A DNA stretch of 46,258 nucleotides from NCBI GenBank assembly GCA_019448385.1, contig JAGTXO010000096.1, positions 1 to 46,258 on the forward strand, in the 5' to 3' direction. The DNA is from Diacronema lutheri (taxonomy: Eukaryota > Haptophyta > Pavlovophyceae > Pavlovales > Pavlovaceae). The stretch's first letter is position 1; each line of letters opens with the position of its first letter. Made by a program: the position numbers and the translations under genes. Under the pieces are notes generated by a model. It saw nothing but the letters and a program-made list of their open reading frames with translations. It made no database searches and was not told where the DNA came from. This document shows positions 9,811 to 24,000 of this stretch, in pieces.

Positions 9811-12800
9811 ATGGAGGACTCCGTGAAGGACGCTTTGCCCGGCGGGCGGGGCGGCTCGGACAGTTTCTCGCTGGCCCTCAGCACCATTCTGTCGCCGGGA
9901 GATACCCACCCCCACGTGGTCCCATCCACTTGCCTCATCGCCCTGCTGCGTTACGCGGATTTCGGCACGAGCAGGGTTAGGGTGGGCGACACGGGGTGCT
10001 CGCAGCATGCGCTCAAGGTGGCGCTGCGCAACCTGGGCAAAGCATGCGCGGCTGCGGACCGGTTTGGGCAGGTGCTCGTGGTCGTGCTACCGTTCTGCCT
10101 CCGCGCGTCCAGCGGCCTCGCGCACTGGACGGCGGCGTACCTGCTCCTCGCGCCGCCCGCGCAGCGCGGCGCGCCGCCCGGCGCCGCGCTCGCCCTGCTC
10201 GCCGATTCGCGCACCTTGGGCAACGGCGAATCGGCGTACGCCACGGCGGCCGGCGTGCTCATCAAGAAGCTTGCGCAGCGCATCGGCAGAACAGCGCCGC
10301 CCATCGATGCCTTCAAGGCGCCCCCGCAGAGTGGGGCCGCGTGTTGCTTCGCCGCGGCAACAGTCGCGGCCGAGGTCGCGGCGAGCGCATCGACGCTCTA
10401 CGGCCGCCGCGCGAATGTCCTTGTCGAGATCAAGAAGGCTTTGGACGCGCGCCTCGCGCGCCTCACGACGGCCGCGTACGAGGAGACCCGCGCGCGCACG
10501 CTCCGCGCCGCCATCGGCGCTCTGCTCGGCGACCGCGCCAGGCGCTTCGGCCCGTTCACCCGCGAGGCCGCGCGGCTCGCCGAGGCCGCGCGGCTCGCCG
10601 AGGCGTGCGATGCCAGTGTCGGCGGATCCGCGCCCGACGGGCTGCTGCAGGCCGTCGAGGCGGCGCTGCGCGCGCCCGACGACCGCATCGCACGCACGGC
10701 CGCGCTCGACGCGCTCACGGGCGCTGCAGGCCGCGCGCTGTCGACGGCGGCCAGGCCGCGCGGCGCGGCGGCGCCAAGGCCGCCGTCGCGAGCGCCACCG
10801 CCGCGTGCGCCGCAGCGGCGCGCCGCCTCGGCGTGGGGGCCCCGACCATTCAGCCTCCTCGGCGGGGGCGAGGGCGACGGGGACGATGGCGACGCCACCA
10901 CCGCTGACGACGGGGAGGGCGCGGAGGACGGGGACGACGACCTCGCGGGCGCGGCGGCTGCGGCGGTGGCGACGGGCACGGCGGCGACGAGCGCGGTGGC
11001 GGCGGGCGCGGCGCCAACCTCGCCGGCGGCGGCGGACGGCGGTGGCTCGGCGCCGCTCGAACGCCGCTGCGTCTACACTGCGCCTGATGAGGGCGACGCG
11101 GACGCGCGCGTGTACGACGCCAAGGACCCCGAGCAGCTAAAAGCGGGTAGGGCGCGGCTGCGGGCGAACAGCGGGCGCGCGCCCGCCGTGGTCGACACGC
11201 TTTTCGCGCACGCGACGGGCACGATCGTCACGCGGCAGCGCACGGAGGGCGTGACCGGCGCGGGCATGCACCACCTCGCCGCCCCGACGCAGGGCGCGGG
11301 GTACGGTACCGTCGTGCGGGCCGAGCTGGGCGAGCCCGGCTTCGCGGGGACGACACGGCACATGACGTCGGGCGTGGAGAACCAGCCGCGCGCGGTACGA
11401 GCGGCCGCGCGCGCGTACGCGCACGACGGCTGGGGCGGCGTGTACAATGCGCACGAGGACTTTGCCGCCTTCGAGGGCTTGCCGCGGCTCGCCGCGCCCG
11501 AATCGCTCGCGGCCATCGCCGGCGGGTCGGCGGACGCGGTGTTCTGCTGGCGGTCCGGCCGGTCCGTCAACGGCGAGGTGACGACGGTTCACTTCAATGG
11601 CGACCGCGCCGCCGCCATCGACCACGCGCGGGCGCTGCGCGTCAGGCCCGATTGGCGCTCGCAGCCCAGGATCTACGAGGCGGCGTGCGGCGCGGAGGGC
11701 ACGGTGCTGCTCGTGTGGGTCGTGCCCGACCGTCACAAGAACCCGCGGCTGGACTGGGCGCCGATTCTCGTCGTGATCCACCTGCCCGCCGACCCCGACT
11801 GGCTCGCGCGCGCCACGCCGGCGATCGCGAAGGCGCGGCGCGAGGTCGAGGACGGACGCGCGCGCGCGGAGGCGCGCGGCGTGCCGCAGCACCTCGCCTA
11901 CACGCTGAGCCCACGCTTCCGAGGCACCGCGCCGCGCGGCGCCGCGCGCGTGCCGCCGCGCCTCGGCGCGAGCGACGCGCGCGAGGCGCGCGCGCTCGCG
12001 GCGCTCGAGTCGGCGCTCATGTTCGCGCCGGCCTGGCGGCGCGCGGTGCGCGCGGCGAGCCGCGCCCCCGGCAGTGGCGCCGCGGCCGTCGAGCGCGCGC
12101 TCGCGCGCCTGCACAACGCGCCCGAGCCCGATGACGAGAGCGCGCCCGAGTCGGCGCGCGTCGCGCCGCTCGCCGCCGCGCTCGAGCAGTCGGCGGGCTG
12201 GCCGGCGGGCACGGCGCGCATGGCGGCAAGCGTGACCAAGGGCCCCGGCGTCGGAGATGGCGCAGGTGGCGACGAAGCGATCAAGGTGGAGGAAACGGCG
12301 AAGACGAGCGGCGACGGCTGCACCGGCACGCCTCCTCTGCGCCCGGCCGCGCGCGCGGCCGGCGCGGCGGACGACGGAGGGGCGGCGGTCGTGGCGGGCG
12401 TCGAGGGCGAGCGCGACGCACTCGCCAAGACGGGCGCCGGCGGCTGCGACGACGACGCTCGCGAGCCGCTGTCGGCCGGCAAGCCCGGCGCACTCGCCGC
12501 CGCGGCGACCGTCGGGGGTTTCGGCGAGCTCGTCGGCAGCCTATGCGCGTGGCTGGCGCACGGCGCGGCTGGCGGCGCCATCGCGGCCATCTCCCCCGGG
12601 ACGGCCGCGCGCGGAGCAAACGGCACGCCGCAGCGCGCCGAGCCGCCGGCCGCCGGCGATCCCGTCGCTCCGCACGCGCGCGTCGCCGCTGCGGCGCCCT
12701 TGGCGGGCAGCGCGGCGGCGCCGTCGTCGGACGCGCGCGACGCGCAGCGCGGCGTCGCGGGATTCGACGCGGCCGCGCACGCGCACGCGCGCGACGGCAG

Positions 12801-15800
12801 GCGGGCGGCACGGCGGATGCGCGAGCAAGAGGGGGCGGTGCACAGGGCCTTCCGCATGTCCCTCTGGCGCGACGCGACGTTTGCCGAGTTCGTTGAGAAG
12901 CTGCGCCCCGACGGCGGCGCGCAGCTGCTCGCGCGCGAGCCCACGCGGCGCGCGGCGGCGGTGCTGTGCGAGCTCGCGCGCGGCCGCGACGGCGCGAGCG
13001 GCGCGGCCGGGCTGCTGCACGAGATGAGAGCCGCCGATGCGCGCGCGCGCGAGGCCGCCAAAGCGGCGGCGGAGGCAGCGCAGCTTGCGCACGGGACGCT
13101 GCGCATCGTGGCAACCGTGGCGCTGGGCGGTGCGGTCTTCGCCGGCATGTCAGCGCTGGTCGTTGCTTGCGCGGCGCGCACGGCGACCGGTGCGCTCTTT
13201 GGGGCCCGCCGCCCGCGGGCGGCCGCGCGCGGAGCCGACGACGCGCTCGGCACGCTGCAGCGCGCCGAGCCGCCGCCCACCGACAAGGGCAAGCGCAGGC
13301 GCGCCAGAGCCAACGACGACCCCGTCGACGCGGCGCGCAAGGCCGTGGGCAAGGCGGAGGGCAACTGCCGCAAGGCAGCCCGCCGGCTGCACCTCGCTGC
13401 ACTGGGCGAGGAGGAGGCGCAGCAGCGCGTGCTCGACGCCGAGGCGGCGGAGCAGCTGGCGCGCTCGCGCGAGCCGGCCGGCGGCTGGGTAGGCAGCGCG
13501 CGCGCGCGCGCGCGCGCGCGCCCCGCCGCGCGCGCGCCCGTCGATTGGCGTGCGCGCAGCGCAGAACGGCGCGCCAGCTCCGTCACCTGCGCGCCGCCGC
13601 GCCCGTGCCCCTCGCGCGCAGGGGCGCCCTGCGGACCTGCGGCTGCAACAGGCGCACTTTGGCATGCGCGAAGATGCCGACGCGGAAGTGCGCCGCGCGC
13701 ACGAGGCGCTGCGCCGGGCGAGACAGGGTGTGGCGTGCGCCAAGGCCAGCGTGCGGCAGATGGAGGCGGCGTTGCTCAACGCGACGCGCTGCGCCACCGC
13801 GGTGCTCGCGCCGCGTGGCGTGCCGGAGGGTGACGAGCAGGCCGCGGCGAGAGAGCAGGCGGCGCTGGACCGGGAGGCGCCGCCGGCCGCGCAACGCGCG
13901 GCGCCGACGGCGCGCTCGCCCTCGGAGCCGCCGTCCGAGTGGGGCCCGCCAGCGGTCGGCCGGCGCCCGACGCCGCGTGCACTGTCGCACGCCGCGGGGC
14001 GCGGGGACGACAACCCGTTTGCGCCGCTCGCAACCGTCAGCGGCGATTGGTCGCCCACGCCGAGCTCGCGCTCGCCGTCCTCGCCGCCGCGGCAGCCGCC
14101 GTCCGACCGCCGCAGCGCGCAGCGTCGCAGCGCGCGCGCGCGGCCGCCGAGGCCGACCGTTTCGCCCGAGGACGCGCTCGCAGCCGAGCGCCAGGCGCGC
14201 GCGCTGTCGGAGCAGGCGGAGCAGAGGCGCGCCAAAAAGGCCGCCGCCAAGGCCGCGCGCCGCGCCGCGCGCGCCGCCGACAAGCGGACGGCGCGCGTCG
14301 TCCATGCGTGCGTAAGCGCCGCCTTGCGGCGCGTCTGCACGAGCGTCGCCACGGGCACGCCGCTCGCCGTGCTCCGCGAGCGCGCCGAGGGGCCGCGCGC
14401 GCCGAAGGCGGCGCCCGCGCCGCCACGCCGCGCAGCGGACGGCGGCCGCGCGCTCCGCCACGCGCGTACGGCGGCCGCCGCGGCGGCGGAGCGCGAGGCG
14501 GCGGTGGCGGCCGACGCCGACGAGCGGTTCGAGCGGCAGCTCTCCGCCGCCCGGTTCGACGGCGGCGATGGCGGCGGAGGCGGCCACGTCGAGGCGAGCG
14601 CGCGACCGCGCGCCGGCGAGGCCGGCGAGGCTGGCGCGCACGGCGCGCCTGGCGCAGCGGGGACCCCGGCGGCGTCGCTCGCGTCGCGCAGCCCGTGTGA
14701 TGCGCGCCGCACGGCACGCCTCCCGCACGCACGCGCCGCAGCCACCTGCGCACGCAACGGCGGCTGGGGTGGCAACGTCGGCGGCGACGTGTGCGGCGAT
14801 TGTTTCGGCGGCGGCGGCGTCCGTCGCGACGCCTGCGGCGGCGGCGACGCCACCTGCGGCTGCGGCGATGGCGGCGTCGGTGCTGGCGCTGGCGAGGCCC
14901 CTGCACACGGTGCGCCGGCGCGCGCGACGGCGTCGCGCTTGCTGCGCTTGCTCGGCGCGCCACGCGCCGTGCTCGGTGCGATGGCGCACGCCGCGGTCGT
15001 GTTGGCGCGCGGCGTGGCCGCAGCCGTCGCTGGCGTGCGCGCCGCCGCGCGCGCCGTGCGGCGCGCGCGCCGCCGAGCGCCTCGCGCGCGCCGCACGGCT
15101 GCGCGGCGGGCTCGCGGCCCGCCGATGCGCGACGTCGACGGCGCCCTGCGGCCCTCGCCGTCCTGGTTGCGCACACGCCTCGTCTGCGGCCGGCGCCTCG
15201 CGCCTCTGCGCCGCGCGGGCGCGCGCCCGCCGCCCGCACACGCCGCGCCGAGTTCCCGCGCGCGCGCTGCGCAACCCGACAGCGACGCGCCGGCGTGCGC
15301 GCCGCGGCGCTCGGCGCCTGTCGGTGCGCCGCCGCGCGCGCGTGGCCTACGCGCGGCGCGCGCACGGCGCTTCCTCGACGTCGCCGGCCGCGCGGCGCGG
15401 AGCGCGCGCCTCGGCGCGCGCATCACGCGCCAGCGCACGCCGGGTTCGCCATCGGAGCCCTGCACGGCCGAGAGCGGCGACGGCGCGGGCGCCGGCGGCG
15501 TCGGCGCGGCGGCGCCTGGCGCGGCGACGATGCGCGCCACCGGCGCGCGCGCAGCGCGCGCTGCGGCGGCGGCGGTCGGTGGCGCCTCGCGTCTCGCGCG
15601 CCGCGCGATGGCAAGCGCCGCCGCCGCTGCCACCTCCATCGCCGGCGCTGCCGCCTCGACCGTCGCCGCCGCCGCCGTTGCCATCGGCGCGGCCGTCACG
15701 TCACCGGCGTTCGCCGCGGCGCGCGGCATGGCGGCCGCATGCGTCGCTGCCTGCGCCCGCCCCACCGCCGCGCAGGCGGCCGCGTCGCGCGCGCTCGGCG

Positions 15801-18018
15801 CGCTCTTCGTGCTCGTCGACGCGGCCGACGCGGCGGGCGACAGCGACGCCGCGCTCGGCGCGCTCGCGGCCGCGGTCGACGCGACGGAGCTGCGCCCGCC
15901 GCCGGCCTTTTGGCGCGCGGGCCGCGCCGCGGCGTACGCACCGCGTCCGCCGCCCCTCGACTCGGCGCGGCCGCGCTACAACCGGCGCGCGCGCGCACCT
16001 AGCCCTCCCGTCGCGGCCGCGCGGCGCAATCTCGCGCGCGCGGTGCGCGAGCTCACGCGCGCCGCGCGCGCTGAGCGCGATCGCGCGCCGGCGCCGCGCG
16101 GCGCGCGCGGCGGCGTGCTCCACGCGCTGCGCGCGTCGCTCCCCGTGCACGCGCGTGCCGCGCTCGGCACGGACGCGGAGCTGCGCGCGGACATCGCCGC
16201 GTTCGCGCGCGCGCGCCGCGAGCTGCACAGCCTCACCGACGCCGAGGTGGCGGCGCTCGCGCGCCCGGACGGGCCGCCGCTGCCCGTGCGGCTCGCGTGC
16301 ACGGCGGTCGCGCGCGCGCGCGGCGTGACCGTGCTGCTCGACATCGTGCCGCGCGGCGGCGGCGCGCCCGAGCGGCTCGTGTGCCGCGCCCGTCGCCGCG
16401 GCGCCGCCACGCGCACGCCACGGCCGACAGCCGCCGTTATCGCGCGCGCGCCTTGCATAGCGGCGCGCGTTGGCCACACTGAGCCGGCGCGCGCGTGCGC
16501 GGGCGGATCGATCGGGGTCGCGCGCCTCCGTTCAGCGCGCCGCCGCTCTTGGCGTGGGGCGCGGCTCGACGTGCACACCCGCGAGCGGCTGGCCACACCG
16601 GTGCCAGGCCACGTCGTGGCCTGCGCCGCCGCCTCGGCCATCGGCGCGTGCGTCGCTCGCGCGCGGCTTGGGCTTGCACGGCTGGCGCGCGCGTGGCCCT
16701 GCGCCTCCGCTCCACTGGCCACTGCTGCTGTCGCCTTCGCGCCTGCCGCCGACGGTGTTTTCTGCGCCCCGCTGGGCGCTCCTGCATCCGCCTTCGCGCC
16801 TGCCGCCGACGGTGTTTTCCCCGCCGTACTAGCCGCTGCTGCATCCGCCTTCGCGCCTGCCGCCGATTTTCCCGCCCCACTAGTTGCTCCTGCACTCGCC
16901 TCCGCGCCAGCCACCGACGGCATTTTCCCCGCCCCACTAGTCGCTGCCGCTGTCGCGTCCGCGCCTGCCGCCGCGGGCGTGTCTTCCGCCCCACCAGCCA
17001 TCGCCGCCGCGCCCGCCGCCAACGTGCGCACCGCCAACGTGCCCGTTGCCAACGAGGCTACCGCCACCGAACCAGCCGCCCTTGAGCTTCCCCTCCAACC
17101 CGCCAACTCGGCGCTGCTTGCGTGGGCGGGCGACGCGGCTGCGCGCCGGCTGGCCTCCGCCGCCGCGAGCGCCGGCCTCCCGCAGGCAGAGGTGGAGCGC
17201 ATCGCCAGCGGCGACATGCTCGCCTCAACCGTCGACGCGTGCTGCGAGGTCGTGCTGCGCGTGCACGGGCAGGCCGGCGGCGGGCATGTCTGCCACGTGC
17301 CGCTCGCCGCGCAACCCGCGGTGTTCCAGGACGGCGCCGAGCGCGCCGCGCTGCTGCACCGCCTGCGCAGCGAGGCGACAACGCAGGCTGTCATCGGCGT
17401 GTGGAGCCCGTCGGACGAGCGCGGCGGCGCGGGCGGTGACGACGGCGCGCAGCTCGCCTCCGGCCATTTCACCGCGTTGCGCCTTGTGCGCGTCGCGCGC
17501 GCGGGCGAGCATCGCTACGACGCGGTGCTCGTCGACACGCTCGCGTCGCCCTGCAGGCAGGCGCTCATGCTCGCCAAGGCGATAACTGCCACGCTGCACG
17601 CGGCGGGTCTCGACATTTCGCGCGTGCGCCGCGCGCTGCTGCTCAACGAGGCGGCGCAGCGTGGCGCGACGTGCGGCCTCGCGATAGTGGGCGCGCTCAA
17701 CGACGCGCTCGCCGCGGCGGGCTGCTCGTCCGCGCCGCGCACGTTCAGCGTGGCGGACATGTACGCTGTCGGCGAGCGCCTCCGCGTCGCGCTGACCGGC
17801 GCGGCCAGCGATCGTGCGCCGGGCGGCGTCTGCGCGGTCACGAGCGCGGTGCGTGGCGGGGGCAGCCCCGATCGCGCCGAAACGCCGCCGCAGACGCGCG
17901 GCGCCAAGGCCGCCGCTGGCGTCACCGCCGCCGCCACCGCCGCCGCCGCCGCTGCTGCCGCCGCCGTGGCCGCGCCGCCACCGCCGCCACCGCCGCCGCC
18001 GGCCGGCGACGAGGACGA

Positions 18019-18066
<48 letters not shown>

Positions 18067-21000
18067 GCGCACGTTCTTGAAGCTCGCGCCCAGGGCGCGC
18101 GCGGCCGCCTCGGCGCGTGAGGCGTTGCGCGCCGCGTGTGCGCGCGCGGACGCGGCGGCGTCGTCACACGCGTCGGCGCCGCACGCGCCCGCCGGTGCGC
18201 GCCGCCGGCGGCGCGCGGGCGCAGGCGAGCTGGCGCTCGCGGCTGCGCGCGCGCTCGCCTCGACGGAGCACGGCGATTTGACGGACGACGCGCTCGAGGC
18301 CGCCATCGAGCAGGAGCTGGGCGACGAGCGCGGCCAACTGCTGCTGTGCACGCGGGGCGCAGCGGCGCAAAGGCCCGCGCTTTGCCGGCTCCTGAAGCAC
18401 GCGTGCGCGTCGGCGCGCGCGGCAAAGCGCGCGCAATTCACGGTGTTCGTCGTGCGCGCGGCCACGCGCGGCGAGCGGGGGGGCGCCGCCGCGAGGCGCG
18501 TGGACTCGGTGGTCGAGCTGTCGTGCGCGCTGCACGAGAAGGCGGGCGCGCTCGGCGGCCTCCAGAGCGTCTGTGTGCGTGGCTTCGCCCTCGAGCGCCG
18601 CCGGACACTCGACGCTGGCGCCGAGGCCGGCGCGTCCGCCATCGGCCAGGACGAGCAGGTCGAGGCAGAGGCGGGCGAGGCGTGCGTCGCCGGCGTGACG
18701 ATGGCCAAGCAGCTGCGTCAGTTTGCCGAGCAAGCTGCCCGCGACGACGTGCTCTTCCACGTCGCCGTGTCCGAGGCCGACGCCCACGCCCGGCTGGCGC
18801 GCGTTGCGGGTGACGATGTCGGCGCGTACAGCGTCGTGCTCGCAGTCGCCGGGCTCGTCTGGCTGGCCAAGGCCGACGAGGTTGCGCCGGCGGCCGCCCA
18901 GCCCGCCGCCGCGCCGCCCGCCGCCTCGCCTGCTGCCGCCACGTCCGCCGACGCCGAGCGCGACGCCTCGCCTTCCGACCGCCTGCGCGCGCTGACGCTC
19001 GCCGTGCGAGTCGCGCTCGCGCGCGGCGTGCTGCGCCACCTCCTCGCCGACGCGTCGCCGGGCGCGTCCGCGACCGCTGGCGGTAGTTGCGCGACGCCCG
19101 TCGAGGCGGCCGCGTCCGCCGCCGCGCCGCCCGCCACGGGCGTCGTAACGAGTGGCGTTGCGGCGGGCGCTGTGGCGGCCGCACCGGCTGCTGCGGGCGG
19201 GGCGACGGCGGGTGCATCGCCCATCACGCGGCCGGCGAAGCGCGCGCGGCGCACGCTCACCGCCGCTCCAGCCACCTCGGCCGTTGCGGCCGCTGGAGGC
19301 GCACGCGCTGGCGCACGCGGCGCGGCCGGCGCGCCTCGCGCGCGCGCCGCGCGCGCGCCGGCCGAGTACGTCTGGCTTGCCATCGCGCGCCGGATGCTGG
19401 CGGCGCGACACGCGGCGGCCGCGGGCGGCGACTTTGTCGCGTCGTGCGTCGCCGCGATGCAGGCCGAGTACGGCGACGGCTGTGCCGTCGTCGTCGGCGA
19501 CGCGCCTGGTGACGCCTTGGTCGAGGCTGCGGCGGCGGCGCTGCTCGAGGGCAAGCACGCGGCGGTGAGCCTCGGCTGCGTCGACCGGCCGGCGGTGCTC
19601 GTCGTGCAGCGCGCCGTGGACGCGCCCACGTCGCGCGTGCACGGGTGGTGCGCGCACGCGGCGGGCGCCGCCGAGTTTGACGAGGGCGCCGCGCACGGCG
19701 TGTTCAACGCGATCGTCGAGCGCGCGTGGGCGCTGCGTCCGGACCCGGCCGACGGCAGCCCGCCGCCCACGCGCACGTGGGAGGTCGAGCGCATCGCTGA
19801 CGACGCGCCCGACCAGGCGGGCGTGGCCGCGCTGCGCGTGCTCTACGCGCTCGTCGCGGCGCACGGCCGCTACCGCTCGGCCGCCGCGCTCTCTGGCGCG
19901 CTCGCGCAGCTGCACGCGCCCGACGCCGCCGGCGCGCGCGCGGAGGTCGTCGCGGCGGCGTGCGCGGTGCCGCCCGGCGCGCGGCCGGGCGCCGCGCCGG
20001 CGGCCGCGCGGGACGACGCGAGGGAGCGCGCATGGGAGGGCGCTCGGATCGCCGCGCTCGCCGTCGGCGCGGACGCTGCGCGCAGGCGTGTCGCGCCCGT
20101 GCGCGCGCTCGTCGACGCGCTCGGCACGCCACCGACCTCGGCGATCACGGGCGGGCCGGCGGTGCGGCTCGCGGGCGCGGGCGACGGCGGCCACGGTGCA
20201 CGGTGGGTGGGCGGGCAGGCGGCGACGCCCGCCGAGCAGCTGCCGAGGGAGCTGCTGCGCGCCTACCACGAGGCGGTGCTGTGCGTCACGCCCGGCAGCC
20301 TCCAGCTCGACTCGGCGGCGCTCGACGCGGTCACGCGGCCGCGCGAAGACGACACGCTGGAAGGCCTCCTCGCGCGCGTCAGCTGGCAGTGCGGCGCGAG
20401 GGCGAGCACGTGCGCCATGCTCGCCACGTTTTCCGAGCAGGCGGGCACCGGCTCGCGCGTCGCGCTCAAGGCCCTCCGCACGAGCTCCGACCTGGCCGGG
20501 CTGACGGCGGCTGCGGTCGGGCAGCAGGCGCCGCAGACGCCGCCGCCGCCGCTGCTCGTGATGCTCGGCCGCTGCCCCAGCCCGCTCGTCGGCGGCGGCC
20601 TCTTCCCGCCCGACCGCGCGACGGGCGAGCCGGCGGTGCACGCGGCGACGTCCGAGCTCGCCGTCGAGCTGCTGCGCGACGCGCGCGCGCTGGCCGGCAC
20701 GGACGGGCGGCTCGTCGTGCTGTGCCTCGAGGCGTCCAACCCGCTCTGGTTATGCCCCAAGGTGCGCGAGCTCGAGCTGCCGCGGACGCGGTCGGACGGC
20801 GTGCGCGCGTCCGGCTGCACCTGCCCTGCGACGTGCAGCGATGCGCGCGGCGCGGCGGGTGGCGCTGCCCGCGGCGCATCGACGCGGCCGGCGGCGCGCG
20901 CGATCAACAAGGCGGTGCTCGACCACTTCGTCGCGCTTTTCGGCCGCGAGGGCTTCGCGACCTTTGAGTTTGCGGGCGGCGGCGAGGCGAGCTGGCTGTG

Positions 21001-24000
21001 CGACAGCGCGGCCGGCAAGACGACCGTCGCGGCGTGCGCGTCGCTCCCGCCGCGCATGGGCGATGGGCAGCTGGCCATCCGGCGGCACACGCTCGGCACG
21101 GGCGCCGACGCGCCGGCGCACGCCGTCGTCTCGCTCCGCGTCGCGCACGTGAGCCACGCCATCCGCCGCGCGGCGGACGACGGCGGCGCGCGCGCCGAGC
21201 GGATGGCGCGCGCCGCGCGCGCGTTTTGCGATGTGGCGGCCGCGCTGCGCGTCGACGCGATCCTGGCGGAGGTGCCCGAGGACCGCCCGACGGGCACGCC
21301 CTTCCTTGGCGGGCTGCTCGAGTTTTGGAACAAACGCCACGGGAGCTCGACGGCGCCAGCCACGCTCGCGCTCGGAGACGTGCGCGAGGTGGCCAAGCGG
21401 ACGGCCGACGCAGCGGCCGGCCGAGCGGACGAGGTCCCTGCGGCTGGCCGTCCGCAGGTCGCGGCGCGCGCGTGCGCTGGCGCGATTGGCGGCGGCGCGG
21501 GCGCGGCGGGCGCCTCGGACGCTGCGCCCCGTGCACTGGCGGGCGCGTCGGGTGCGCGCACGGACGGCGGCCCTGCCGACGCACCGCGCCAGCTGGAGAG
21601 CCGCTACGGCGAGGCGAGCAAGCTCGACCTACCCCAAGATTCCACTACGGGCTGCGTCCTCGACGCTCGCGAGGCCCAGGACCGCGCGCGCGTGCCTGCT
21701 GCGCCCGACGGCACAGCGCTGCGCCGCGTGCTCGACGCCGTCGGCGCGGGCGCGCCCGCGCAGCGCAGCCCGCGCTGGCACGACGAGCGATGGGAGGAGG
21801 TCACGGGCAGCAAGGTTGGCGACGTCGTGAACGACAACGCCGGCGTCGCGCACGAGACGCTCACCGACGAGTACGTGCACCGGCGGCGGCGCGAGGTGCG
21901 GACCAAGGCGACGACCGCGGGCATCCTCGGCGAGGCCGTCGCGCTGCGCAAGCTGGCGGCCGCGTACGGCATCACCGTCGTGTGCAACCTGCCGATGGTG
22001 CGTGCGGACCCGCACGACAAGAGCGCGCCGTTCGCCTTCTCGCCGGACGGGCTCGCCATCCTCCCCGAAGACAACGAGCAGGTCCTCGTCGAGGTGAAGA
22101 CGCTCACCAAGGCGGACGCCAAGGCGCACGAGGACGGGCCGCCGCAGCCGCACCGCGATCAGCTGCAGCTCGGCATGCACGTCCTCGGCGTGCGCAAAGC
22201 GCTCTACGTGCAGTACCTCAGGCACGAGGACCGGATCGTCGTGCACGTCGTGACGCGCGGCGTCGGCTGGCTTGCATTCGCGCAGCCGAGGGTGCAGGCC
22301 TTCTGGGCGCGCGTCGTCGAGCGGCGCGCGCGGCTCGAGCGCGCGCGCGCCGACCACCCGGCTGCGAGCCGGCGGCACCGGCGGCAGCGGACGCCGGCCG
22401 GGCCGCCGCTCGTGCTCGCGCTGGACGGGCGCATCCCCGCCGCGCGCGCCGCCGCGCTGCACGCCGTCGCGCACGGCACCGCGAGCGCGGCGGCGGTGGC
22501 GGCGACGGCGGCGACGGGCGACGCGACGGCGTTGCAAGACGCGATCGCGGCGCTGCGCGCGCCCGTCGGCAATGCGGCGATCGACAGCGCAGCGCGTGCG
22601 GAGCGCGCGGCCGTCGAGCGGGCGATCGCGTACCTCGGGCAGCCGGCAGGCGACGCCGCCGCCCGCGGCACGGCCGAGGCGGCCGAGGAGGAGAGGACGG
22701 TCGACGCCGACATCTGCGCGTTGCTGCACCAGCTCGGCGCGAGCGTGGCGCACGTGCACGTCGAGGACGCGGATTGCGTCACGCGTGAGCACTGGGGCGA
22801 GGCGGTGCTCGCTGCAGCGGGCGACCCGTCGAGCGCCCCCGCCATTTCGAGCGTCATCGTCGCGCACATCGTGCGGCTCGCCGGCTTTGGCGTCGAGCTC
22901 CCGCAGTCGATTCGCGTCGCCCCCAGCACGGCCGACTGGCACGAGGGCTGGCTCGACGTGCAGTGCGTGCTGCTGCGCACGCGCCGGCGCGGGCGGCGCG
23001 ACGACGACTTTGTGGCCGTCGTCAGGCGCGGTGGGCGCTGGTTTGCGTGCGAGCCCGGCCGCGCGCGGCGGCTGCAGTGGCGGTCGGTCCTGCGCCGCGC
23101 GCGCGGCGGCGTCGACGGGACCGGCGAGGAGGCGTTCGCGGTCGTCTACGTGCGGCGCGGCGACGCGGCCGGCGACGCGGCTGGCGACGCGCAGGCCGAA
23201 CGGGCGCGCGGCGGGCGCGCGCGCAGGCGCACGCGCGGCGGCACGCGCAAGCGCAAGCGCGGCGCCTCCGCCGGGCTCGAGGCGGCCGCGCCCGCCGGCG
23301 CGCCGGCTGCCGCGCCCGCCGGCGCGCCGGCGGGCGCTGCTCACCGCCCGCCCGCCATGCGCGCGACGGTCGCCGCGCGCACCACGCGCTCTGTGACCGA
23401 CGCGCGGCACTCGGCGCCTGCCGCCACGGTTGCACCTGTCTTCGACTGGCGCGCCGGCCGCCCGCCCCCCGCCGCTCGAGCCCGCCACCCGCGGCCGCGT
23501 GGGCGCGCGCCACCGGGCAAGGCCTGGGACAGCGTCTCGGGTGCGTGGGCGGACAAGCCGACTGGTGCTGCCGTCGCCGGCGCGCCGCCGCCGCTGCCGC
23601 TCGCCGCCGCGCCGCCGCCCACCGCCGCGCCGCCGCCCGCCGCCGCGCCGCCGCCCGCCGTCGCGCCGCCGCCCGCCGCCGCGCCGCCGCCGCCGCCGCC
23701 ACCGGCGGCGCTCAACCGCTGGCAGCACGTCGGCGCGGGCGGCAGCGCGGCGGGCCGGCGGCTCGCGGCCATCGCACGGCGGCAGCGCGGCGTGCGCGCG
23801 CCGCCGCCCACCGCGCGCTTCCTCGCTACGCTGCCGCCACCGCCACGCGACGGCCTCGCGCGCACGAGCAAGCAGGCGCGCGCGAGGCGCAACGCGGACG
23901 GACGGCCGGCGCACGCGCGCGCGGCCAACGCGCGCGCCTTCTACCGCGGCGTGGAGCTCGGCGTGCACGCGACGCGCGCCATCGTCGACGCGCGCCACGC

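Noticed and set aside
13550-13621. GTG at 13550 as the start of a separate giant gene
   Set aside because: Eukaryotic genes rarely start with GTG, and the first ~24 codons are low-complexity Arg/Ala sequence inside what is better explained as an intron joining the two frames.
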